Below, piece by piece: positions 58,748-64,000 of a stretch of 64,000 nucleotides of DNA. The stretch comes from UBA6168 sp964508135. GTDB taxonomy: Bacteria > Bacteroidota > Bacteroidia > Chitinophagales > Saprospiraceae. A program made the position numbers and the translations under genes. Each line of letters starts with the position of its first letter. The stretch's first letter is position 1. The stretch is taken from assembly GCA_964508135.1 (NCBI GenBank), contig CAZDSU010000025.1, positions 1 to 64,000 on the forward strand, read 5' to 3'. The notes below the pieces were generated by a model that saw nothing but the letters and a program-made list of their open reading frames with translations, had not been told where the DNA came from and made no database searches.

Positions 58748-58774
58748 TACGGCTAAATATTCAAATTAGCCGTA
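58748..58774 (-). promoter_or_regulatory. AbiE operator and promoter
   Basis: TACGGCTAA (58748-58756) and TTAGCCGTA (58766-58774) are perfect 9-bp inverted arms with a 9-nt spacer. The minus-strand -7-like TAATTTGA (58761-58768) falls in the spacer and one arm, directly upstream of the AbiEi ATG. This fits autorepression by AbiEi binding inverted repeats. Confidence 0.65.
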
Positions 58775-58882
58775 AATTTCTAAAATTATTTCCACTTTTC
58801 AAAATGACTAGCAATGGATAAACAAGCCCTATTTGACCGCAGCATAAGCCATACTTGATTGCACCTTGAAGGTTGCGCAACA

Positions 58883-58912
58883 AAAAAGCCCAGGCTCATT
58901 GCCTAGGCTTTA
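58883..58912 (-). terminator. Terminator of the small-membrane-protein transcription unit
   Basis: On the minus strand AAGCCTAGGC, a short AATGA loop, then GCCTGGGCTT followed by a T-run. It ends the leftward genes at 58947-60067. The remaining sequence to the AbiE operator (58775-58882) shows no gene. Confidence 0.75.
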
Positions 58913-58946
58913 AAAATAATCCCATGAACATATCCAAAAACGCTCT

Positions 58947-59174
58947 TTACTTATCGCCACCTTTCACTGCTGTTTGGCTGACGCCCGCAGCGACGGAGCC
59001 GGCCACGACCAAGGCTTTTGCAGCCGCAAGCAGCCATGCAGGGAGCGCAACAGGTGCAGCTATCAAAGTGCCACCTAGCGCCCCAAGGACAAGCCCCCAA
59101 TTGCGGATGGTTTTGAAGAATTTTGGAGTAGGAGCAACAACCCGCTCCACCACGGACATTTGTTCAGTTTTCAT
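58947..59174 (-). CDS. Small membrane protein (75 aa)
   Basis: A 75-residue protein starting MKTEQMSVVERVVAPTPKFF with a long hydrophobic, alanine- and glycine-rich region (about 25-68: LVLGALGGTLIAAPVALPAW, LLAAAKALVVAGSVAAGV) that could form one or two helices. The length and shape resemble small phage- or element-associated holin-like proteins, but no family can be named. It follows the 266-aa gene by 92 nt and is closed by a terminator. Confidence 0.55.
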   Translation of the reverse strand: MKTEQMSVVERVVAPTPKFFKTIRNWGLVLGALGGTLIAAPVALPAWLLAAAKALVVAGSVAAGVSQTAVKGGDK

Positions 59175-59266
59175 AAGCCGATGAATTTTGATTTTGGATG
59201 AAAAAGGGCATGGGCCTTGCCGCCCCATGCCCCGGATAAAACAATTTAGCAAACCGTACCCAAGAA

Positions 59267-60067
59267 TCAGAACACGTCCACCAGCTGCATCGCATTGCCG
59301 GAGGCAAACAGGTAGTAGTTGTCGCCGACCTTCTGGAAGAACTCGACGCCGACGGCGTTCAGCACGGCCACATCAGCGGAGGGCTCCAAGTCGTTCAGGA
59401 GCTTCGCCTCAAGGCTGATGGCTGCAGTCGCCACCTTCACATCGAGGTAATCCGTGTATGCCATTCCCGAGACACCGTTCTGGTCAGCCACCTTCGGCTC
59501 GTAAACTGCGGCCTCGGCGTTGAACACATAGTCGGATATGGCCGATACTGCATTGAACAACCTGAAATGGGTCGCACCATTTGGCACGTTCAGGAAGTTT
59601 TGCGGCTGGAAAACCGGAACGGCGAGCGTCGAACCTATCCTTGCAGCCAAGGGCGTCAAAGTGTACGGAATCCGGAGAACTGAAGTGAGCGACAACCTAG
59701 GGTCGAAATCCAAGCCTTCGAGGTACTGCGGAACCTGGGTGATGAGGATTGCCCGCTGTCCTCGAGCCTCAGAGCCATCCTCCAAGTTGATTTTCTTGAC
59801 GACGGACATGAGCGTTCCGGTGAGCCGCTTGCTGAACATGTGTTTCAACGGGCTGAAAGCCGTGCGGATGGCCTTGCCGACACTCGCACAGCCAGCAAAT
59901 TCCGCCATGTTCTCCCTTGTCCGCTTGAACTCGTCGCCAGTGAGCACCTGCTCGGCAGTCGGCCCACCGACCAGACCGGCGAAGTAGCCCTTCTCGCCCT
60001 TGATTTTAAAATGCCGGACATCACCGATGGTGCCGACATATTTGATTAGACCTTTTTGCCTTGCCAT
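59267..60067 (-). CDS. Conserved Bacteroidota element protein (MARQKG family)
   Basis: A 266-residue protein. The N-terminus MARQKGLIKYVGTIGDVRHF and the following VLTGDEFKRTRENMAEFAGC, SVGKAIRTAFSPL are the hallmarks of an uncharacterised family common in Bacteroidota, often in mobile or phage-like DNA. The C-terminal half is beta-rich. There is no signal peptide. Its position directly beside attR and its good promoter (60109-60141) suggest it belongs to the element core. The function is unknown. Confidence 0.65.
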   Translation of the reverse strand: MARQKGLIKYVGTIGDVRHFKIKGEKGYFAGLVGGPTAEQVLTGDEFKRTRENMAEFAGCASVGKAIRTAFSPLKHMFSKRLTGTLMSVVKKINLEDGSEARGQRAILITQVPQYLEGLDFDPRLSLTSVLRIPYTLTPLAARIGSTLAVPVFQPQNFLNVPNGATHFRLFNAVSAISDYVFNAEAAVYEPKVADQNGVSGMAYTDYLDVKVATAAISLEAKLLNDLEPSADVAVLNAVGVEFFQKVGDNYYLFASGNAMQLVDVF

Positions 60068-60108
60068 AGCTTTACATTTTTGGTTAGAAAAAAACTGGAA
60101 ATCAATTG

Positions 60109-60141
60109 CAAAGGTCGGTAGGGAATAGGGGTCGAGTCAAA
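60109..60141 (-). promoter_or_regulatory. Promoter of the MARQKG-family gene
   Basis: On the minus strand TTTG (60138-60141), 21 nt, then GACCTTTG (60109-60116), one base off the TAnnTTTG consensus, 41 nt upstream of the ATG. Confidence 0.5.
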
Positions 60142-60292
60142 TTCATAATAGTGCGGCAACCAGCAAAAGGCACGGTAGTAATGAGGAAGGAAATGCTTAA
60201 TTCGAAGGGAAGATGTTGGGTAGAAAGATGTTTGAGCAAATTTTTCCCTGCAAATCGAAGAAAGGCAGTGCAAGGGAAGGAAATTTTCAAAA

Positions 60293-60312
60293 TGTTGTAC
60301 CTATGTTGTACC
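60293..60312 (+). promoter_or_regulatory. Probable recombinase arm-binding sites, right end
   Basis: TGTTGTACC at 60293-60301 and 60304-60312, 11 bp apart, in the same orientation as the left pair at 16589-16609. Located 48 bp inside attR. Confidence 0.7.
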
Positions 60313-60315
60313 ATT

Positions 60316-60354
60316 CAAAAAAAAGTCCCTGCAAATCATTGATTTACAAGGACT
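60316..60354 (-). terminator. Element-borne terminator of the tRNA-Arg gene
   Basis: On the minus strand AGTCCTTGTAAATC, an AAT loop, GATTTGCAGGGACT and then TTTTTTTT. It lies immediately downstream of the restored tRNA 3' end, so the element supplies a new terminator in place of the displaced one at 16403-16443. Confidence 0.75.
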
Positions 60355-60359
60355 TAGAC

Positions 60360-60389
60360 TTTGTTTTGGTAGTCCCGACGGGAATCGAA
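60360..60389 (+). repeat. Right attachment site (attR), within tRNA-Arg
   Basis: A perfect 30-bp copy of 16452-16481. It covers the CCA, the 3' acceptor strand and most of the T-arm of tRNA-Arg(CCT), so integration leaves the tRNA complete. Confidence 0.92.
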
Positions 60390-60441
60390 CCCATATCTAA
60401 GGTTTAGGAAACCTCCATTCTATCCGTTGAACTACGGGACC
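60367..60441 (-). tRNA. tRNA-Arg (anticodon CCT)
   Basis: A 75-nt gene including encoded CCA. The acceptor GGTCCCG pairs with CGGGACT. The D-arm is GTTC-AACGGATA-GAAT. The anticodon stem-loop is GAGGT-TTCCTAA-ACCTT with anticodon CCT. The T-stem/loop contains the universal GGTTCGATTCC. It is the integration target of the element; the gene is intact. A TAAATTTG promoter element lies upstream. Confidence 0.95.
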
Positions 60442-60453
60442 GCTTGCGGGGCG

Positions 60454-60461
60454 CAAATTTA
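60454..60461 (-). promoter_or_regulatory. -7 element of tRNA-Arg
   Basis: The minus strand reads TAAATTTG, a perfect TAnnTTTG element 12 nt before the mature tRNA 5' end. Confidence 0.6.
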
Positions 60462-60493
60462 CGCCTAAATCTGAATTTCCCAATTCATCTTTT

Positions 60494-61357
60494 TCAAATA
60501 AACTGCTTCAAGATGGAGCGCACCGACCCAACGTACCCTCCACCGAACAGGTTCACATGCACCAGCAAGTAGTAAAGTTGATAAACTGGAAGCCGCTGCT
60601 CGAAGCCCGGGGCCAGCGGCCAAGCCTCCTCGTAGCTGCGGTAAAACGGACGCTCAAAGCCGCCAAACAAGCGGCTCATGGCCAAGTCCATTTCCCGGTG
60701 GGCGTAGCTGACGGCTGGGTCAAAAATCACGGGATTTCCTTTTGTGTCGCACAGGAAGTTGCCGCTCCAAAGGTCGCCGTGGATGAGGGCGGGCGGCTCG
60801 GTGGGACACAGGTCGGGCAGCAGTTTGAAAAGTTGTTCAAATTGCTGTAAATCAACGGGTTGCAGTTGGTTTTTTTGCTTCGCAATATCGAGTTGGGGCA
60901 ATAGCCGCTCGTAGATGTAGAAGTCCGGCCAAGTGCTGTGCTGGCAGTTTTGCTGTCGCAATGAACCGATAAAATTATCCTGGCCGAGGCCAAAACAGGG
61001 AGCGGTGGAGCGGTGCAAGATGGCCAGGCTGCTGCCGAATTTCTCCCAAAAATCAAGTGGGCGAAAGTCCGTTTCGATGTACTCCAACAGCAGGAATCCA
61101 CCTTCTGGAGTGTCGCCGAAGCCTATTACGGCGGGTATTCGGATGGCATTGGCGGAGGCCAGCAGTGCCAGGCCGGCAGCTTCTGCCTCGAACATGCTGC
61201 CCGCAGTCGGTGCGGTGTTTGTTTTCAAAAAAAACTGGCCAGCGGAGGTTTCCAATAGCATTGCCTGATTGATGTCGCCGCCAGTCACAGGGCGTGTTGA
61301 GCGGATGTCGGCACCAAGAATTTCAAGGCATTTTTGCAGGATGGTGGAAGGTAGCAT
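60494..61357 (-). CDS. Fructosamine kinase family protein
   Basis: A 287-residue kinase of the fructosamine-3-kinase/APH fold. Seen: the nucleotide-loop region TRPVTGGDINQAMLL, Lys in QFFLKTN, the catalytic loop PALIHGDLWSGNFLCD, the metal-binding Asp in PVIFDPAVSYAHREMDLAMS, and the C-terminal YQLYYLLVHVNLFGGGY. These enzymes phosphorylate ketoamines to repair glycated proteins. The start at 61357 is chosen by comparison with the usual family N-terminus; an ATG 30 nt upstream is also possible. Confidence 0.85.
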   Translation of the reverse strand: MLPSTILQKCLEILGADIRSTRPVTGGDINQAMLLETSAGQFFLKTNTAPTAGSMFEAEAAGLALLASANAIRIPAVIGFGDTPEGGFLLLEYIETDFRPLDFWEKFGSSLAILHRSTAPCFGLGQDNFIGSLRQQNCQHSTWPDFYIYERLLPQLDIAKQKNQLQPVDLQQFEQLFKLLPDLCPTEPPALIHGDLWSGNFLCDTKGNPVIFDPAVSYAHREMDLAMSRLFGGFERPFYRSYEEAWPLAPGFEQRLPVYQLYYLLVHVNLFGGGYVGSVRSILKQFI

Positions 61358-61451
61358 GTTGTTGTCTGACAATGAATCGGGCGGCATGTTAGTGCTTGAT
61401 GTTTCAAAAATACAAAGTTGTAGGGGAGTCATTTTGTCAAAAAACAAAACC

Positions 61452-62171
61452 TCAAGCCTTGACAACTTCACGTCGTGGCAACACTGGGAGCAGCACCAAA
61501 ATGAACATCACCAAAGCCAAACCCTCGCTCACGAGCAGGTACCAAGGGTAGTCGCCGAGGTAGTCGAGGGCAGAGGCAGTGGGTGGCTTGCCCATGAGGT
61601 AGGCATAGTTGGAACCAAGCAGGCGATTGATGAGGTAAAGCGATAGTATATAAATTTGCAGGGCAAAAAAAGAGCGCCACAAGCTGCGCCAACCCGGGCG
61701 TATGCCGTAAATGACCGTTGCGTAAACCGCAAATACCACCAGTCCGCCGTGTACGGTAAAATATTTAATGAATGTGAAATGAGGAAATCCCTCAAACAGA
61801 TGGGGCGTCAGCAGCGCCTGAATCGTGCCTGCCATGACCCAAAAATACAGCACTTCATGTACCCGCCGGTCGGGGTTCCACATCAGCAGCGGCAGTGCTA
61901 GCGCTACGATGTTGCAGATGTCGAGCGGCAGGTCGGTCTTGTGGTCGAACTGCCCCAGGGCGAGCCGTATGGCAATCCACCCGACCACCATGATTGCCAA
62001 CACGACGGTGATGCCCCGGCCAAGGAGCAACTGGCCATCAGGTGCCAATTTTTTCTTGGCGAAAATGGCCAAACTGATGCTCATGGCCACGGTCAGCGCT
62101 ATCACCAAAAGGTGCTGCTGGCCGAAAAGGTGGAAGTTTTCGTTGGGCTGAAAAAACAAGTAGTCGTTCAT
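61452..62171 (-). CDS. YwaF/TIGR02206-type integral membrane protein
   Basis: A 239-residue membrane protein with about seven helices. The N-terminal FHLFGQQHLLVIALTVAMSI, PLDICNIVALALPLLMWNPD and PHFTFIKYFTVHGGLVVFAV are the conserved segments of the TIGR02206/YwaF family. The function is unknown. The start at 62171 (MNDYLFFQPNENFHLFG) fits the family better than the long upstream extension. It is encoded just upstream of the kinase gene in the same orientation. Confidence 0.8.
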   Translation of the reverse strand: MNDYLFFQPNENFHLFGQQHLLVIALTVAMSISLAIFAKKKLAPDGQLLLGRGITVVLAIMVVGWIAIRLALGQFDHKTDLPLDICNIVALALPLLMWNPDRRVHEVLYFWVMAGTIQALLTPHLFEGFPHFTFIKYFTVHGGLVVFAVYATVIYGIRPGWRSLWRSFFALQIYILSLYLINRLLGSNYAYLMGKPPTASALDYLGDYPWYLLVSEGLALVMFILVLLPVLPRREVVKA

Positions 62172-62969
62172 TCGTTCTGCGTTGCGTAAAAAAACGGTGC
62201 ATTTTACGCAAAAACAGGATATGCCACTAGCCACAACCATTTTTTCCATCAAGATCACCTTCCATCCCTGCCGCTTCAACGCCAAAAAAATGGCACCTCA
62301 TTTAGCCGATACTATTACATAATGGGCACTACAAAAAAGGCCTCTTTCCAGTTGCCCGGATAGAGACCTGCGAGAATCAAACATCACGTATCTTCCTACG
62401 ATCAGTATTTCGTGATGTGTGTCATCATAAATAAATCAGCATGAAAAAACCCGTATCATTAAGCTCTAATAATCAAAAAAAGGGGGTAGAGCGGTCTGTT
62501 CTTTAGTTGTTTGTTTTAAGCCGGATCAAACCTATTGGCAACTAGGTGCAATAAATTAGTAGGAGTCTTTATTGCATTTTAAAAGCTGCCGCTGCTATAG
62601 TGCTTCAAGCAGAGGAATAACTTTGGATATGTTCAAACTATGGATAATCAATCTCTTTTGGCCATATTGGAAATGAATCTGGTCATAGGGATATTGCCAG
62701 CATAACTGGTCAATATCCCTAGCCCAGTTCCAAACTATTTCCCATGGCTATAAAACTTGTGGTATTGGGATTGGCCTCCTTTCTTAGCCAATTAAAAAAA
62801 AGTGTCTATTATTTAGAGAACCCCATTGCATAACCCGGAGTCGTTCGTTGCTTTAAAAGAAAGCTGGTGGCATAAAAAAATAGCCACCAACCTCTGTATA
62901 ATAGACACACGCTCTCTCTCATAATAGGATGGTTTAGTTGAATGGTTAATGCTTTCAAAATCATACTCC
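62172..62969. other. 800-nt intergenic region with nested inverted repeats
   Basis: No gene is supported on either strand. The right half holds several stems: ATTGGC (62770) with GCCAAT (62787); GTGTCTATTAT (62802-62812) with ATAATAGACAC (62898-62908) about 85 nt apart; and inside that GGTGGC (62866) with GCCACC (62883) around an A-rich loop. The structure could be a small RNA, a terminator cluster for the beta-helix gene, or a degenerate repeat element. Confidence 0.45.
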
Positions 62970-63965
62970 TCAATTCATTTTCAATTTCACCTGTTCTGAT
63001 TTCTCTTTAGCTTCGGGCTTGCTGAAGGTGTAAATCCCCTCCCCTGCCACTGCTTGGTTATCAACAAACTGACTGTCATTTATCACAGGTTTGGCCTCGC
63101 CTTCTACATCCATGTTGAAGATGGCCCCACCTCGCAGGAAAGCCTCATTGTTTCGGAAAATACAGCTCTTGATGATGGGGTTGCATTGTCCCTTGCCACC
63201 ATAGTTGCACAGGGCGCCACCATAGTTGGCCTTATTGCCACTGAACAAGCAGCCTTGAAAAACCGCGTTCGCTATGCCTCTTTGGCGGCCATCATTGAAT
63301 ATGGCACCACCATCAAGGTCTACCTTGTTGTTTTGGAACTCACAATTAATAAAGGTTGGATTGCTTACTCCCCCACGGCCGTTCACATAAGCGGCACCGC
63401 CGTCACGGGCATAGTTATTCTGTAAAATGCAGTTCTGAATCTTAGGCTTCGACTCGTTGCCTTGGCCTGATCCGTCAATATAGATTCCGCCTCCACATCG
63501 GTCTTTATCTGCGCTTGGGCCAGCACCATCGGCAGTGCCATCCGCTATGATGAAACCATCTAGCAGTGTGCCTTCATCTGCATTTTTAATTAAAACTACC
63601 GTAAAGGAATTGTCGGAATTCTCGGTCTTAGAACCGATGTTGCCGCTCAGAATGGATTTCTGAGCTTTAATATCACGCTGACCGACTGAGGTTTCATTGC
63701 CGGTAAAGCTGCCATAGACTTTTACCCCCGAAGGTATTGTAAAAGCAATTCTTCTGTCCAGTTGGTTAGTCGGGTAATATGCCCCCTTTGCCACCCACAC
63801 CTGGTCGCCAGGCTGTGCGATGAAAAGTGCTGCATTTAGGTCGCCAGTAGCATCGGCCCATGAATTTCCCGTACCTGAGCTACCTTGTTTTACATAAATT
63901 GTAGCAGCGTGTAGGTTGAGCATGGCAATCCATACCACCGCACACACAAAGAAGCGATGTCTCAT
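62970..63965 (-). CDS. Secreted parallel beta-helix repeat protein
   Basis: A 331-residue exported protein with a signal peptide (MRHRFFVCAVVWIAMLNLHA). The N-terminal part (IYVKQGSSGTGNSWADATGD, LNAALFIAQPGDQVWVAKG) is typical of the start of Bacteroidota right-handed beta-helix proteins. About five rungs follow of the form NCILQNNYARDGGAAYVNG / GCLFSGNKANYGGALCNYG. No T9SS sorting domain is present at the C-terminus (KEKSEQVKLKMN), unlike most relatives, so it may be periplasmic or truncated. The ligand, probably a polysaccharide, is unknown. Confidence 0.75.
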   Translation of the reverse strand: MRHRFFVCAVVWIAMLNLHAATIYVKQGSSGTGNSWADATGDLNAALFIAQPGDQVWVAKGAYYPTNQLDRRIAFTIPSGVKVYGSFTGNETSVGQRDIKAQKSILSGNIGSKTENSDNSFTVVLIKNADEGTLLDGFIIADGTADGAGPSADKDRCGGGIYIDGSGQGNESKPKIQNCILQNNYARDGGAAYVNGRGGVSNPTFINCEFQNNKVDLDGGAIFNDGRQRGIANAVFQGCLFSGNKANYGGALCNYGGKGQCNPIIKSCIFRNNEAFLRGGAIFNMDVEGEAKPVINDSQFVDNQAVAGEGIYTFSKPEAKEKSEQVKLKMN

Positions 63966-64000
63966 AGTTCAAGTTTTTTAGAAAATGGTGGTGTCGTTCT

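Larger units (their letters stand above)
16452..60389. mobile_element. Integrative element of about 43.9 kb in tRNA-Arg(CCT)
   Basis: The element is bounded by perfect 30-bp direct repeats (16452-16481 and 60360-60389); the right repeat is the 3' end of an intact tRNA-Arg. A tyrosine recombinase gene begins 170 bp inside the left repeat, and paired TGTTGTACC sites lie inside both ends. Cargo: recombinase, HTH protein, VirE_N/DUF3987 proteins, an ABC transporter plus kinase operon, a large defence island, ArdC, AbiE. I found no relaxase, coupling protein or transfer genes. It is therefore best described as a genomic defence island mobilized by its own recombinase and perhaps by helpers. Confidence 0.9.

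Overview
The window is a piece of a Bacteroidota chromosome, most likely from a Saprospiria-like lineage. The evidence is: Bacteroidota-type promoters (TTTG, about 20 nt, TAnnTTTG) before many genes; a large secreted protein with a type IX secretion C-terminal sorting domain; a tRNA with encoded CCA; and families such as UPF0175/DUF3368, DUF433, DUF6577-like regulators and VirE_N/DUF3987 proteins. There is no rRNA and I saw no CRISPR array.

Layout. (1) 1-16.4 kb, chromosome: an OFA-type MFS transporter with a 36-residue partner, a toxin-antitoxin pair, recN, an AAA/DUF4143 ATPase, a T9SS-secreted redoxin-like protein, a J-domain coiled-coil protein, a Gfo/Idh oxidoreductase, an amidohydrolase, two tandem cohesin-like secreted proteins, a monooxygenase-like protein, a PAP2-like membrane protein and an SDR. 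(2) 16,452-60,389, an integrative element of about 43.9 kb bounded by perfect 30-bp direct repeats. The right repeat is the 3' end of an intact tRNA-Arg(CCT). Paired TGTTGTACC sites lie just inside both ends. (3) 60.4-64 kb, chromosome: the tRNA, a fructosamine-kinase-like protein, a YwaF/TIGR02206 membrane protein and a secreted beta-helix protein.

Within the element, left to right: tyrosine recombinase, HTH/excisionase-like protein, two VirE_N paralogues (one fused to DUF3987), and a set of envelope proteins. Next comes a tight eight-gene operon transcribed leftwards. It encodes a complete branched-chain amino-acid-type ABC transporter, its binding protein, a divergent isopropylmalate/isocitrate-dehydrogenase-like protein, a 1050-aa histidine-kinase-like protein and an 892-aa receiver protein. 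An AT-rich block of about 2.7 kb begins inside the binding-protein gene and ends exactly at the kinase H-box. This looks like a swapped recognition cassette, and I regard the operon as the best candidate for an undescribed sensing or defence system.

A defence island follows (38.1-52.8 kb): DUF499 ATPase, DUF3780, DUF262, a DUF3696-like ATPase paired with an unusual protein ending in a YoeB-like toxin domain, a DUF1156 methyltransferase, a RloA/RloB pair, and a PLD-SNF2 helicase. The distal part holds an adenine-poor SLOG/DprA-like gene, small unknowns, an ArdC antirestriction homologue with an altered zinc motif, 1 kb of degenerate GC-rich repeats, an AbiE toxin-antitoxin pair and two element-type unknown genes. 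I found no relaxase or conjugation genes, so the element looks like a non-conjugative or mobilizable defence island.

Two themes recur. Short hairpin repeats are inserted in frame into genes (MFS, VirE/DUF3987, DUF1156). Sharp AT-rich patches occur inside otherwise GC-rich genes (amidohydrolase, binding protein to kinase, DUF262 to ATPase, DUF1156), which suggests local replacement of specificity regions.
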